Positions 37,663-48,900 of a stretch of 64,000 nucleotides of DNA are shown here, in pieces. Both the position numbers and the translations under genes were made by a program. Within the stretch, counting starts at the first letter, position 1. The number at the start of each line of letters is the position of its first letter. Origin of the DNA: Flectobacillus sp. BAB-3569 (GTDB taxonomy: Bacteria; Bacteroidota; Bacteroidia; Cytophagales; Spirosomataceae); the NCBI RefSeq assembly GCF_002270355.1, contig NZ_NJFZ01000009.1, positions 248,001-312,000 on the forward strand, read 5' to 3'. Below the pieces are notes generated by a model that saw only the letters and a program-made list of their open reading frames with translations, did no database searches and was not told the origin of the DNA.

Positions 37663-39027
37663 ATGAGTAGCAAACCATCATTAGCAAGAGGAACTAGAGA
37701 TTTTGGCCCAGAGAAAATGGTCAAAAGAAATTATATTTTTGACACAATCAAGGCCGTTTTTCAAAGATTTGGCTTCCAACCATTGGAAACTCCTTCGATG
37801 GAAAACCTCTCGGTTTTGATGGGTAAATACGGAGATGAAGGTGACCAACTTTTATTTAAAATCTTGAATTCTGGAAACTTTTCTGAGAAAATCTCACAAA
37901 CAGATTTGGATGAAGGGTATAAAAAATTAACGACCAAAATTTCAGAAAAAGGCTTACGCTACGACTTGACTGTGCCTTTTGCAAGGTACGTCGTGATGAA
38001 TCGTAATGAATTGCCTCTTCCTTTCAAAAGATACCAAATCCAACCTGTTTGGCGTGCTGATCGTCCTCAAAAAGGTCGTTATCGTGAATTTTACCAATGT
38101 GATGCCGATGTTGTAGGTACGGATTCTTTGATTTGTGAAGCCGAAATCGTGATGATGATTCAGGAAGTAATGCAAAGTTTGAATATCAACTTTAACCTGA
38201 AAATCAATAACCGTAAAATACTTTCTGGTTTGTCTGAGGCTATTGGTGCTGCGGGTCAAGAAGCCGCTTTGGCTGTAGCGATTGACAAATTAGATAAAAT
38301 TGGTCAAGAAAAAGTGATGGAAGAATTGGCAGAAAGAGGCTTTTCTGAGGAGGCTTTGGCTAATTTGACTCCTGTTTTCTCTATCACAGGTTCAAACCAA
38401 GAGAAGTTTACTAAACTAGAGGAATTACTTCAAACGTCGGAAGTTGGTAAAAAAGGGATTGAAGAACTTCGTGAAATGTGGAATTACATGACAGCCTTTG
38501 GCGTGACCGACGAAAATATTGAATTAGATATTACGCTTGCTCGTGGTTTGTCATATTACACTGGTGCTATTTTCGAGGTAAAGGCATTGGATGTCCAAAT
38601 TGGCTCTATCACAGGTGGTGGTCGTTATGATAACTTAACAGGTACTTTTGGGGTTCCAGGATTGTCGGGTGTTGGTATTTCTTTTGGAGTTGACCGTATT
38701 TATGATGTGTTAGAGGAGCTTAATTTATTCCCTAATAATCAAGCGGTAACCACCAAGTTATTATTCTGTCATTTTGGAAAAGAAGAACAAAACTATGCTT
38801 TACCATTGCTTCGTGCGGCACGAGAAAAAGGTATCAATGCAGAGGTTTTTCCAGACAATGCCAAAATCAAAAAACAATTGGATTACGCAGACCGTAAAAA
38901 GATTCCATTTGTCGTAATTATTGGTTCTGATGAATTGCAATCAGGTTTGTTGACCTTAAAGGATATGACTTCTGGCGAACAGTTCAAACTTTCGATAGAT
39001 GATATTTTTGCAAAAATTACCGAATAA
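37663..39027 (+). CDS. hisS: Histidine--tRNA ligase
   Basis: A 454-residue class II aminoacyl-tRNA synthetase. Motif 1 is around GFQPLETPSMEN, motif 2 is YQIQPVWRADRPQKGRYREFYQCDAD region (Arg at FR/WR), and the histidine-A motif LARGLSYYTGAIFEV and GGGRYDNL are intact, as is motif 3 (GVGISFGVDRIYDVL). The C-terminal anticodon-binding domain covers about 355-454. Normal length. A terminator follows. Confidence 0.96.
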   Translation: MSSKPSLARGTRDFGPEKMVKRNYIFDTIKAVFQRFGFQPLETPSMENLSVLMGKYGDEGDQLLFKILNSGNFSEKISQTDLDEGYKKLTTKISEKGLRYDLTVPFARYVVMNRNELPLPFKRYQIQPVWRADRPQKGRYREFYQCDADVVGTDSLICEAEIVMMIQEVMQSLNINFNLKINNRKILSGLSEAIGAAGQEAALAVAIDKLDKIGQEKVMEELAERGFSEEALANLTPVFSITGSNQEKFTKLEELLQTSEVGKKGIEELREMWNYMTAFGVTDENIELDITLARGLSYYTGAIFEVKALDVQIGSITGGGRYDNLTGTFGVPGLSGVGISFGVDRIYDVLEELNLFPNNQAVTTKLLFCHFGKEEQNYALPLLRAAREKGINAEVFPDNAKIKKQLDYADRKKIPFVVIIGSDELQSGLLTLKDMTSGEQFKLSIDDIFAKITE

Positions 39028-39050
39028 CAGATTACATCAATATACATAAA

Positions 39051-39085
39051 GAACCCCACCGACGAAAGTTAGTGGGGCTTTTTTG
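39051..39085 (+). terminator. hisS terminator
   Basis: CCCCAC (39054-39059) / GTGGGG (39072-39077) stem with a 12-nt loop, followed by CTTTTTTG. Confidence 0.7.
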
Positions 39086-39104
39086 TATCTGTATTTTCAA
39101 GTAA

Positions 39105-39908
39105 TTATTTGATATATAGATTACTCAGTTCAGCTTTATTTCCAAGGAAAACATTAAAATCTACAGTTCCTTTGATACCCTCAACCCAACCATTTTTGTT
39201 ATGTTGCCAAAACCAAAGATTTGAGCCATATCCTTTCAGAGACTCATTGGAATAATCCGCAATCCAAAGTGGATAATCGTCATAATTACCTTTGATAAAT
39301 TTTTTGTAAAAATTAGGATTGGTATAAATGATGGGCTTGGTTCCATAATGATTTTCAACCATAGTGAGCCACACGCCAATTTCTCTAATAATTTGCTCAT
39401 CAGATTTTAACGAATTTTGCTCGATATCCAAAACAGGAGCGAAGTCGCCTTTTTCTAATTTTACTGAATTGATAAAATTCCTTGCTTGACCCACTGGCTC
39501 ACGCCAAGCAATATAAAAGTGATAAGCACCACGTCGCATACCAAATTTGCGAGCGTGTTCCCAGTTACGATCAAACTGACGGTCGGCGTGTGTAATGCCC
39601 TCAGTAGCTTTTAAAAAGGCAAATTCTATTTTTCTATTATCGTCAAAACGCATCTTTTCGACTTTCTTCCAGTTAATTTCACCATTGTGGTGCGACACAT
39701 CAATACCATGTACTTCGTAACGTAAGGGCATTGAAATCCCTACTTTCGAGACCTTTTCCCAACCATTAGGGTTAGGTCTGAAAAGCATTACAATAGCATA
39801 AATCCCCCAAATAATTAAGGAAATAATAGATAGGAAACCTGTAAGAAGTATGGCAATCTTTATGTTGCGTGGTAAAGCGAAATATCTTTTCAGTAATAGT
39901 TGAATCAT
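39105..39908 (-). CDS. GH25 family lysozyme with N-terminal membrane anchor
   Basis: 267 residues. A membrane helix (about 18-42) anchors a glycoside hydrolase family 25 domain. Its markers are HGIDVSHHNGEINWKK with the first catalytic-site Asp, FLKATEG, AYHFY, and the DIE triad in APVLDIEQNS, followed by PIIYTNPNFYKKF and WIADYS. It should cut peptidoglycan between N-acetylmuramic acid and N-acetylglucosamine in the periplasm, in cell-wall remodelling. It stands alone between hisS and a repeat element. Confidence 0.92.
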   Translation of the reverse strand: MIQLLLKRYFALPRNIKIAILLTGFLSIISLIIWGIYAIVMLFRPNPNGWEKVSKVGISMPLRYEVHGIDVSHHNGEINWKKVEKMRFDDNRKIEFAFLKATEGITHADRQFDRNWEHARKFGMRRGAYHFYIAWREPVGQARNFINSVKLEKGDFAPVLDIEQNSLKSDEQIIREIGVWLTMVENHYGTKPIIYTNPNFYKKFIKGNYDDYPLWIADYSNESLKGYGSNLWFWQHNKNGWVEGIKGTVDFNVFLGNKAELSNLYIK

Positions 39909-40039
39909 TTTGCAAAAATATAAAATTCATACTAAACTATTCCTGAACTACTTGCGCTTTTGAAAGAAGATTTTGATAGAAAAGATAGACATAAGCTATT
40001 CTAGATTCTGGAATTAGACTTATGTGTCTGCTGAATAAC

Positions 40040-40135
40040 AAAAAAGCGTTCGAAAAATAATTTTTCGAACGCTTTTTTGATGCTACTCTGCTATGTCTGA
40101 CTCGGCTTAAGACGCAATGCTTTGCGTCTCTACAG
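40040..40135. repeat. Double-hairpin intergenic repeat, copy 3
   Basis: First hairpin AAAAAAGCGTTCGAAAAA (40040-40057) / TTTTTCGAACGCTTTTTT (40061-40078), linker GATGCTACTCTGCTATG, then AGACGCAATGCTTTGCGTCT (40110-40129). Compared with other copies, GGTCG/CGACC has become GTTCG/CGAAC: a compensatory change. Confidence 0.85.
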
Positions 40136-40195
40136 CTTAGAATAATCACTCATTTACTCAATTTTAATTCGAAGTCAAACATAGCATAAGACAAC

Positions 40196-40831
40196 CTATT
40201 TGTTAGGCTGTGGTGTTGTACGTAAATATGGTTTAACTACTGTGAATCCTTTAGGGAATTTCTCAGTTGCATCCTCAGTTTTTACGGCTGGCGTAATAAT
40301 AACATCTTCACCATCTTTCCAGTCTGCTGGTGTTGCTACCTGGTAGTTGGCAGTCAACTGCAATGAGTCGATTACACGAAGTAATTCTTGGAAATTACGA
40401 CCAGTAGAAGCTGGGTAAGTAAGCGTCAATTTGATTTTTTTATCTGGACCGATAATAAACACCGAGCGAACTGTAGCTTTTTCAGAAGCATTTGGGTGAA
40501 TCATATCGTACAAAGTAGCAACGTTACGGCTTTCGTCAGCAATGATAGGAAAATTAACTGACACACCATTTACCTCTTCAATATCTGGAATCCAACGTTG
40601 GTGAGAGTCCAAATCATCTACCGAAACCGCAATAACTTTTACGCCTTTTTTCTCAAATTCACCTTTCAAAAGCGCTGTTTTACCTAATTCTGTAGTACAA
40701 ACAGGAGTAAAATCAGCTGGATGGCTGAACAATAAAGCCCATGAGTCGCCTATCCACTCGTGAAAATTGATTGTACCTTGCGTTGTTTCTGCCGTAAAGT
40801 CTGGGGCAATGTCTCCTAATCTTAATGACAT
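40196..40831 (-). CDS. 1-Cys peroxiredoxin (Prx6 type)
   Basis: A 211-residue thiol peroxidase reducing hydrogen peroxide or alkyl hydroperoxides. The peroxidatic Cys is in DFTPVCTTELG near residue 45, with the upstream LLFSHPAD. No resolving Cys is found in the C-terminal part, and the long C-terminal domain (PADWKDGEDVIITPAV) is that of the Prx6/AhpE-like 1-Cys class. Normal length. It is divergent from the DinB gene. Confidence 0.93.
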   Translation of the reverse strand: MSLRLGDIAPDFTAETTQGTINFHEWIGDSWALLFSHPADFTPVCTTELGKTALLKGEFEKKGVKVIAVSVDDLDSHQRWIPDIEEVNGVSVNFPIIADESRNVATLYDMIHPNASEKATVRSVFIIGPDKKIKLTLTYPASTGRNFQELLRVIDSLQLTANYQVATPADWKDGEDVIITPAVKTEDATEKFPKGFTVVKPYLRTTPQPNK

Positions 40832-41061
40832 AATAATATTTGTTTTAGGTTTATACTCTGAGTACTCTAACTAGTCTATAAACTTACAAGATTATATCCG
40901 TTTTAGTTCCAGTTTTGGAGAAAACTTTATGAATCTTGATAAAAATCAATTTTTTTAGAAAAGATTTAGCCGAATATACAAAGATTAGGTCTATTTTTTA
41001 TTATTTTAAAGATAAATGTCCACTTTGTGTCTGTAAATATCATCCAAAAAACACTCTTATT

Positions 41062-41526
41062 ATGAAGTACCACTTTGCTAAATTAATGAATTACGAAGTT
41101 TGGGCAAACGAACAGGTGATTCAAGCCTTGCAATCACTCGACAGACCAGATACACGCTCACTAGAACTATTATCGCATATTTTAGCAGCCCACCTGACTT
41201 GGTATAATCGTGCCAGAGAGGTTCGAGCCTATATTCCTCTTTGGGAAACCAAAGATTTTTCGGAATGTGTCATAATGCTGAGAAATATTACGCAAAGATG
41301 GCAGGAACTTATCGACCAAAGTGAAGAATTGACCTTTGGAAGAACCGTTTCGTATACCAATAGCAAAGATGAAACGCATTTTTCTAGTTTGTATGAAATA
41401 CTAACACATTTGATGCTCCATTCGGGCTATCACCGTGGGCAATTGGTGAGTCATTTGAAAGGCAAAATGCAAGAACTTCCAGTCACTGACTTTATTGTTT
41501 TTGCTAGAGAAGATGCAAGAAAATAA
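41062..41526 (+). CDS. DinB-family protein
   Basis: A 154-residue four-helix metal-binding protein. It starts MKYHFAKLMNYEVWANEQ, and the His residues typical of DinB ligands are in LLSHILAAH and LHSGYHRGQL. The frame is open upstream to 40936, but the ATG at 41062 matches the family start. DinB-like proteins include thiol-dependent transferases and stress proteins; a specific role is not visible. A double-hairpin repeat follows. Confidence 0.85.
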   Translation: MKYHFAKLMNYEVWANEQVIQALQSLDRPDTRSLELLSHILAAHLTWYNRAREVRAYIPLWETKDFSECVIMLRNITQRWQELIDQSEELTFGRTVSYTNSKDETHFSSLYEILTHLMLHSGYHRGQLVSHLKGKMQELPVTDFIVFAREDARK

Positions 41527-41587
41527 ATGCGTATAAACATGAGCCATCCCAAATTTTGGGATGGGGGTTATTCTCAAAATTTTCATC

Positions 41588-41680
41588 AAAAAAGCGGTCG
41601 GGAAATATTTCCCGACCGCTTTTTTGATACTACCATGATAGATATGAATGGCTTAAGACGCAATCATTGCGTCTCTACTG
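41588..41680. repeat. Double-hairpin intergenic repeat, copy 4
   Basis: Perfect palindrome AAAAAAGCGGTCGGGAAAT / ATTTCCCGACCGCTTTTTT (41588-41625), linker GATACTACCATGATAG, then AGACGCAATCATTGCGTCT (41656-41674) and CTACTG. Loop-side pairs GGGAAA/TTTCCC replace the GAAAAA/TTTTTC of other copies. Confidence 0.85.
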
Positions 41681-41739
41681 CTAGAATAAAAATTTTAACA
41701 TAATGCCTCATGTTCTCATCTGTAATTCCGTATCAATAC

Positions 41740-42282
41740 CTAAACCGCTGGTTTTTCGATAACGAAATTATGGTTGGTATAAATACAAATATCTGCCGCA
41801 ATAGTTAACCCTTCTCTAACCATTTCTTCAGCTGTTAGATGAGGCGCATGTTTTTTCAATGCTAAAGCAGCTGAGAGAGCATAATTACTTCCTGAACCAA
41901 TAGCCGCAATACCGTTTTCTGGTTCTAGGACATCTCCAGTCCCCGAAATAATTAAAGCCTCTTCCTTATCGGCTACAATCATCATGGCTTCCAAACGACG
42001 CAAATAGCGGTCGGTACGCCAGTCTTTTGCTAATTCAATACTAGCACGCTTCATATTCCCACCAAAAGCATTGAGTTTCTCTTCAAATCTCTCTAAAAGG
42101 GTAAATGCGTCAGCAGTAGAACCAGCGAAACCTGTCACAATTTTACCATTCAACAGTTTTCGGATTTTACGAACATGGTTTTTGGCTACGGTACTTCCCA
42201 TAGTTGCTTGTCCATCTGCTCCGATGGCTACCTCGCCATTGTGCACAATCGCCAAGACGGTGGTTGATCTAATTTTTTCCAT
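41740..42282 (-). CDS. hslV: ATP-dependent protease subunit HslV
   Basis: A 180-residue proteasome-like threonine protease that works with the HslU ATPase in the cytosol. The catalytic Thr is at residue 7 ([22 protein letters not shown]), after a short propeptide, and [17 protein letters not shown] and the late [14 protein letters not shown] are typical. Length is normal. The partner hslU is not in the window, which is unusual compared with the common hslVU operon. Confidence 0.95.
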   Translation of the reverse strand: MEKIRSTTVLAIVHNGEVAIGADGQATMGSTVAKNHVRKIRKLLNGKIVTGFAGSTADAFTLLERFEEKLNAFGGNMKRASIELAKDWRTDRYLRRLEAMMIVADKEEALIISGTGDVLEPENGIAAIGSGSNYALSAALALKKHAPHLTAEEMVREGLTIAADICIYTNHNFVIEKPAV

Positions 42283-42347
42283 TTATTTTCAAGAATAAAA
42301 TGTTTGTCGGTAAAGAAAAGAAGGACGTTAAGTCCTCTATAAAACAC

Positions 42348-42400
42348 AAAAGATGAAAGACGCTTCCCATCTTTTGGATAAGAAGTATCTTTCATCTTTT
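42348..42400 (-). terminator. Hairpin after pdhC
   Basis: AAAAGATGAAAGA (42348-42360) / TCTTTCATCTTTT (42388-42400), 13-bp arms, between pdhC and hslV. On the minus strand the final arm ends in TTTT. Confidence 0.6.
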
Positions 42401-42419
42401 GATGGTTCAAATACTTGGA

Positions 42420-44102
42420 TTACACCAATAATTTGATTGGATCCTCAAGCAATTGCTTGAATGTTTGCAAGAAAGCAGCACCAGTTGCGCCATCCACAGT
42501 ACGGTGGTCACAAGTCAATGTTACTTTCATCACGTTGGTAGCATAGAATTGTCCGTTTTTCACACCAACTGTTTCTTTGATACCACCTACAGCCAAAATA
42601 CAAGATTCTGGTTGGTTGATGATAGAAGTAAACTCGTCGATACCGAACATACCTAAGTTACTTACTGTAAATGTATTGCCTTCCCAATCTTTTGGTTGCA
42701 ATTGTTTATTTTTAGCCTTACCACCCAAATCTTTCGCTTCAGCTGAGATTTGTGATAATGACTTCGTATTAGCAAAACGGATTACCGGAACCAACAAACC
42801 GTCTTCAACCGCTACCGCCATACCGATGTGTACGTGGTGGTTGATACGGATTTTGTCGCCCAACCAGTAAGAGTTTACTTTCGGGTGTTTAGTCAAGGCA
42901 GCAGCTACAGCTTTGATTACCATATCGTTGAACGAGATTTTCACAGGAGAGAATTCGTTCATTGAAGTACGAGCAGCAATAGCTTTGTCCATATTGATTT
43001 CCATCGTTAGATAGAACTCAGGAGCCGAGAATTTAGACTCAGACAAACGACGTGCAATAGTTTTGCGCATTTGGTTTACTGAGAATTCCTCGTAGCTTTC
43101 TTGACCCAAGATAGTAGCAGGTGCTGCTGCCGCCGCTGGTTTAGCAGCTGGTGCAGCCTTAGGAGCAGGAACATAATTGTCGATATCAGTTTTTACGATA
43201 CGACCGTTTTCTCCTGAACCTTTTACCTCGTTCAAATTGATGCCTTTGTCTTTTGCTAAAGCTTTTGCTAAAGGAGAAGCTTTAACACGGCCATCAGCAG
43301 AAGTTACGGTTGCTTCGGCTACAGGCGCTGCTGCTGGTGCAGGAGCTGCCGCAGGAGTAGCAGTTGCTACTGGAGCAGGTGCTGGCGTTGCTGCTGGAGC
43401 TGGAGCTGCTGGAGCAGAACCCGCTGACAACAATGCTTGATAGTTGGAACCTGGCTCACCAATTACAGCGATAACGTCATCAACTGAAACGGTTTTACCT
43501 TCTTCGATACCGATGTACAATAAAGTACAAGGAGAATATTTTGAAATATCAATGAAGTTATCAAGGTCAAACTCCATTGTTGCTTTGTCTGTTTCAACTT
43601 CTGCCAAAAGAGCTTCGCCAGGTTTGATCACATCCCCAACTTTACGAAGCCATGTTACAAGTGTACCTTCTGTCATGGTATCACTCATTTTTGGCATACC
43701 AATGATTTCTGCTTTGATACCTGATGTATCAACTGCAGGAGCTGCTGGAGCAGCAGGCGCCGCCGCAGGAGCTTCAGCAACAGGTGCAGGAGCTGCCGCC
43801 GCAGGAGCACCACTCAAGAGATGCTCGTATGCTTCGCCATTTTCACCGATGATAGCAATGATACTATCGATAGGTACAGCTTTACCTTTTTCTAAGCCAA
43901 TGTATAAAAGTCTACAATCTTTAAAATTGCTCAAGTCCATTCTCTCATCCAAATCAAGCTCCATTGTCGCTTTATCTGTTTCGATTTCAGCCAAAAGACC
44001 GTCGCCTGGCTTGAGGACGTCGCCAACTTTCTTGAGCCACTCTGCCACAACACCTTCAGTCATGGTGTCGCTCATTTTGGGCATCGTAATAATTTCTGCC
44101 AT
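42420..44102 (-). CDS. pdhC: Pyruvate dehydrogenase E2, dihydrolipoamide acetyltransferase
   Basis: 560 residues. Two lipoyl domains (about 1-80 and 130-212) each carry the lipoylated Lys in ETDKATMEL/F, joined by Ala/Pro-rich swinging linkers. A small E1/E3-binding domain (VKASPLAKALAKDKGINL, about 275-312) and the acetyltransferase domain follow, with the catalytic HRTVDG near residue 530. Gene symbol could also be aceF. It forms the core of the pyruvate dehydrogenase complex making acetyl-CoA. E1 and E3 genes are not adjacent. Confidence 0.95.
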   Translation of the reverse strand: MAEIITMPKMSDTMTEGVVAEWLKKVGDVLKPGDGLLAEIETDKATMELDLDERMDLSNFKDCRLLYIGLEKGKAVPIDSIIAIIGENGEAYEHLLSGAPAAAAPAPVAEAPAAAPAAPAAPAVDTSGIKAEIIGMPKMSDTMTEGTLVTWLRKVGDVIKPGEALLAEVETDKATMEFDLDNFIDISKYSPCTLLYIGIEEGKTVSVDDVIAVIGEPGSNYQALLSAGSAPAAPAPAATPAPAPVATATPAAAPAPAAAPVAEATVTSADGRVKASPLAKALAKDKGINLNEVKGSGENGRIVKTDIDNYVPAPKAAPAAKPAAAAAPATILGQESYEEFSVNQMRKTIARRLSESKFSAPEFYLTMEINMDKAIAARTSMNEFSPVKISFNDMVIKAVAAALTKHPKVNSYWLGDKIRINHHVHIGMAVAVEDGLLVPVIRFANTKSLSQISAEAKDLGGKAKNKQLQPKDWEGNTFTVSNLGMFGIDEFTSIINQPESCILAVGGIKETVGVKNGQFYATNVMKVTLTCDHRTVDGATGAAFLQTFKQLLEDPIKLLV

Positions 44103-44655
44103 GATTCTTAGTTATAGGAAATTTATGGTCGAAGCAACTTGCGTTGCATCAATCTTTAATTAAAGGGATTGAAAATACTGTTTTAAAGTAATTCACAAAT
44201 ATAAAACAAGCATTAAAGCTAGACAACACATTTGTATTAGTCAATAACCACTAATCAAATCTTTTTCTGGCGGCACCCTGTTTCATTTCAGACGCCAAAA
44301 ATAAGAGTAAAGGATTTGTTTCAAAAGTTATCTTTGAAAAATATAATTTTGTCCTCTATTAATCCTGATAGTTTTTACTCAAACTTTCTATAATTAAATT
44401 TAGAAAAGTTAATTTTGCAATCCCAATGGGAAGTATCATTATTAAAAGAAGTTTCCTTTGTTTTTTTACCCTGTTTTTGTAACGATTCTAATCACAATTT
44501 GTTTGGATTACTCCGTGATTTCTCTTGCTAGTTACATCAATCATGGTGTTTATCTTATAATACAGACTATCGGTAAAAGTGGTTCCGTAACTTAGCTCAG
44601 AATATTCTATCATGGTGTTAGCATTTCAGAGGAAGTATCCACCAACAATCTCTTT
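44103..44655. other. Intergenic region upstream of the membrane glycosyltransferase-like gene
   Basis: A 553-bp AT-rich spacer between divergent genes. TAATTTTG near 44413 fits a -7 element. I see no supported gene; an 18-codon hydrophobic frame from 44425 is too short to call. Confidence 0.4.
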
Positions 44656-45903
44656 ATGTACGAAGTTATTTACAACAAAACATATCTTTCTTTAAGCCTC
44701 TGTTTGATTGCATGGTTGGCATTTAGATTCAGACCTCAAATCGAATCATTTTTTGACCGAATCGGCAAAACTGCTTCTTTTTCTTTATTAGCTTTCATCT
44801 TTAGGATACTCCCGTTTTTGATTGTATATGTGTATTACGGATTCGATGCTCAATCTGATGTTCAGATTTTTTGGCGTTCGGCTCAAAAAGCAAAGGAGCT
44901 TGGTATCGTCTATCGCGATTTTCCTTCCTTGTATTCTCCTTTATTTGCGTATGTTACCGCTATTCCTGTGGTCTTCTGGGATACTGCCAGAGCTGTGACT
45001 CTATTAATGATCATTATTGAGTTGTTGATTTTACTCCTAACAATGCGGACCTACCGCAATGGTTTGTCTAATGGTGAAATCTTATTCAAAACATTAATAT
45101 ACCTGTGCTTTCCTGCACCTTTTATCTTTTGTGTCATCGGTGGACAAGAAGATATTTGGATGTGGGGATTTGCGTGTTTGATGGTTTGGGCTTGGTTGAA
45201 GGGTAAATCTGATTTTATATTGGGTGTTATTGTAGCATTAGGGCTGATTGTTACAAAAGCGTTTTTTGTCTTATTTGTTCCTCCAATTTTCCTAAAATTA
45301 AGCAATCGTTGGAATTTCATTTTGGGAATGGCTACGCTAGGAATCCCAACATTAGCCTTCTTGTATTTGCATGGAGGCACTGCTTTTTTGATGCCGATAC
45401 AACTAGCACAAGAGCCTATGTGTCCTAATATTTGGTCGGTAACTTATCCGATATTGGGCGAATTAATTGCTAAATTTAATATTCGAATCTTAAACTGGAT
45501 TGGACTTTTTGTGATTATTGGGGTTTCGTGTTGGCAAGCAGTTAAATTCAAAAATCTTGAATTAAAACAATTTGTTCCTTTTGTTTGGCTGGGTATTTTT
45601 GGCGTGATGATGATATTTCAAATAGGGGCCTACTCAAATTATATTTTTATCTATGCTATGCCAATGCTTTTTGGTCTGGTCAACTTTGAAGATAAAAAGT
45701 TTTTTGTTTACTCATTTATCATTCAAACGGCGGCTGTTTTACAACCTTCGCTTTGGTTTAGAATAGGAAAACCGTTTTATACTTGGGTCTTCTTTTTGCA
45801 GGCTAAATTTACTACTGAGTATATTTTACAATTAATCATTTTCTTTGGGATAGTTTATTGGATGAGATATGCCTATCAACAAATGAAAAAAGCGATTGAG
45901 TAA
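44656..45903 (+). CDS. Polytopic membrane protein, GT-C/GT87-like
   Basis: 415 residues with about ten membrane helices. An early periplasmic-loop Asp lies in YYGFDAQSDVQIFW, followed by YRDFPSLYSPLFAY, a layout seen in polyprenol-phosphate-dependent mannosyltransferases (GT87/DUF2029) and other GT-C enzymes. The family is inferred from topology and this loop, so the call is moderate. It converges with the AddA-like gene. No partner is next to it. Confidence 0.6.
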   Translation: MYEVIYNKTYLSLSLCLIAWLAFRFRPQIESFFDRIGKTASFSLLAFIFRILPFLIVYVYYGFDAQSDVQIFWRSAQKAKELGIVYRDFPSLYSPLFAYVTAIPVVFWDTARAVTLLMIIIELLILLLTMRTYRNGLSNGEILFKTLIYLCFPAPFIFCVIGGQEDIWMWGFACLMVWAWLKGKSDFILGVIVALGLIVTKAFFVLFVPPIFLKLSNRWNFILGMATLGIPTLAFLYLHGGTAFLMPIQLAQEPMCPNIWSVTYPILGELIAKFNIRILNWIGLFVIIGVSCWQAVKFKNLELKQFVPFVWLGIFGVMMIFQIGAYSNYIFIYAMPMLFGLVNFEDKKFFVYSFIIQTAAVLQPSLWFRIGKPFYTWVFFLQAKFTTEYILQLIIFFGIVYWMRYAYQQMKKAIE

Positions 45904-45957
45904 TTTTAAAGTGAAGTTCAGGGAAAGTTTCTTCATTTCTCTGAACTTCATGGTATC

Positions 45958-48900
45958 CTAAACTTTCACTACATCCATAGTTTCGAGATACACCAGATAT
46001 CCTTCTACTTCGGTATATCCCATGGCTTGATAGATTTTCTGATAGTCTTTTACCTGATATTTATGACTATTACTTTTTGACCCTGTTTTATAATCTAAAA
46101 TTACGATTTTTGAGCCCATTTTGATTACTCTATCGGGGCGTAATGGCGACTGATTGGGTCTCAGAATTTCTCTTTCATTTCTGATAAAGCGTTCTGGCAC
46201 TTCAAAAAACGGACTGATTTCTGGTAAATCGATAATTTTTTGAATGGTTACCTTTAGTTCTTCTTGTTCATTTTCAACAATTAATCCTTCACGCTGTAAA
46301 TCTGCCAAAGCGCTATCTATATCGTTTTTGGTTTTTATTTTGGCAAAAGCTGCGTGTACTTTATTTCCGTAATCTTTACTTTTTTCAAAAGTTTCTAAGT
46401 CAAATAATCTTTCTGCTGATTGTTTGAGCTGAATGGTCTGACTGCGTTCTGAAGTCACAATTTCCTGAATAGTCATCGTAGGGGCAATCTTCTCTTTCTC
46501 TGGTTTCAAAACCTTTGGCAAACCACCGTATAATACCTTCGTGAAGGGTTCTTCTGGAGGGATGCCTTCGCCATCTACAAAACGTAGTAACAAGCCTCCA
46601 ACGGTTTTATTGAGGTTTCTACTATCTCTTTTGACCACCATATATAACCTATCCTTAGGACGAGTAAGCGCTACATAGAGCATATTTAGACTCTCAAGAA
46701 ACGTTTCTTCTTTCTCAGCGCGATATTCTTCTACCAAATGTGTATTTTCTAGCTCCTTAACCATTTTGAGCGGTGCTGTTGTCAGGGCTTTGGTAATATT
46801 CTCTTCGGCTTGTTCGACGATTAATTCTTCAAAAAGTCCTTCGTCTTCTAATCCAAACCAACGAGAAGAATTAAGCCCTGTGTCAATTGACCAATGACAA
46901 TAAGGAATAATTACTACTGGAAACTCCAAACCTTTAGACTTGTGTACACTTGTCACCGTAACGGCATTTTGTCCTGCTGGCGACATGATAGAAAGGCTTT
47001 CTTTTTTATTTTCCCAATAATTGATAAAATCGGTCAGGTGAGTACTTTTCATGTGCTGAAACTCAATGACAACATCTAAGAATCGGAATATAAAGTCGAG
47101 TTCTTTGTCATGTTTGAAAAGCTCGAAAGTCTGGAGGAGTTTTTCGGCTATTTCGTACAAACTCATTTGCTGTAAGGCAGTGGGAACAAGGCTTTTATCA
47201 ATTAATTCAAAAAACTTCAAGATATCACGACTCTCTATGGTTTCCTTGATCACCTTGTTTTCCTGTGTATTAGGCACTTTGTGCAAAACCACTCGATAGT
47301 ACAAATACACCGCCTCATATTTGGCGAGGGCATTATCTGGATTTTGGACTACCTTCATGATTGCCATGATTAAATTGACGGCATCTGAGGCCGCCAAGCT
47401 CAAAGAATCTGAAGAAATCACATCGATATTTCGTTCCTTGAGTGCGTTGGCTATTACCTTCGAGTCTTTATTTCTCCGACACAATACGGCAATATCTTTG
47501 AGTTTATAACCAATGGCAAGAACTTCTTCCAGAATTTGCTCAACTTTTTCAATCATCAAGCGGTCGGTTTCTTTTCCGATGATAAAATCCACTTGCACAT
47601 GACCGCCCTCCAGAGGTTTAGTAGGTACTTTTTGTGCAAAATATTCGTCATAAACCCTTGGCAAACTTGGTGCTATTGCCAAATACTCAGGGTCAACTTT
47701 GATGGCTTCGAAGAGCGCATTGTTAAAGTTGATAACCTCCGCAGAGCTTCGGTAATTGGTATTTAAGTTTTCAGGCTTGATATAGGGACGAATATTTTCG
47801 TAGCGTTCCACCAAAAAGGTATCATCGGCAATAGGTTTGGTCAAATCATCGATTTGCTTTTTGTGCAGATTCACAATCAAACCCATTTCACCACCTCTAA
47901 ATCGGTAAATAGACTGTTTGGCGTCACCCACAGCCAAGTTGAAGTGCCCACTGGCAAGGGCGTTTTCAATCAAAGGCAAAAAGTTATGCCATTGTAGGGT
48001 AGAAGTATCCTGAAATTCATCTATCAAAATATGATTGTATCGTTCGCCCAAACGCTCGTAAATGAATGGAATGGGTTCATTTACCACAATTTCAAGGATT
48101 TTACGGTTAAATTCCGAAATATGTATTTGACCCGATTCATCTTGAATAGCCGCGATTTCTTTTTTCAACTGACTCAACAACGCAAGCTTTTTGATTTGCT
48201 TTAAGATTTCACGATAAAGCAAAAATCTTGGCTTCAATCGCTTTTGTGCTTCCAGCAAAAAGTTTCCAGTGTCGGTTAGTGTATCGGCAATGCCCATAAT
48301 CGTGGCAGCAATAGGCTTGGTTGCACTTTTGGCATGCCAAGTATTGTCGGCCAAAGCATTCAAAAATCGAGCGCCAGGTTCTTTAAAAATATCCGTACCG
48401 TTTGCCAATTGAATAAAATACCCAAACGGACCAGATTTTTTGAAAGGGAAATCATCTACGGTCAAATCATTTTCGTTGGCAGTTTCTAGCGCAATCGCCA
48501 CAATTTCTTTAATATGTTTTTCGACGCCTTGATTAAAATCCTTGAGTTGCTGTTCTATTTTCAGAAAATCCAGCGGTTCTAATGCGCCTAATTTTTCAAT
48601 ATGTTCTTGAAACTGGTCATTCAATAAATCTCGACCAAAATTGGCAATTTCATCATTGATACCATTCCATGAGCGACCATCGGTAGCTTTGTCTAAGGCA
48701 AAACTTTTGATAGCCTCCGTAATTTGCTCGTAGGTTTCGGTATTAGTTTTTTGTAATAATTGCTCAACAGCAGCATCCAATAGCACTTCAGAATCAAGGT
48801 TTACCTCAAAATTGAATGGAAAACCTAATTCTTCCGTAAAGGCACTTACCACTCGCTGAACGAACGAGTCAATTGTCGAAACCGAGAAGTTCGCGTATTC

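Noticed and set aside
43177-44163. Long plus-strand frames opposite pdhC
   Set aside because: Ala/Gly-rich translations produced by the antisense of the Ala/Pro linkers; pdhC on the minus strand explains the region.
44425-44481. 18-codon hydrophobic frame after a TAATTTTG element
   Set aside because: Too short and without a conserved motif or clear role; might be a leader peptide but cannot be supported.
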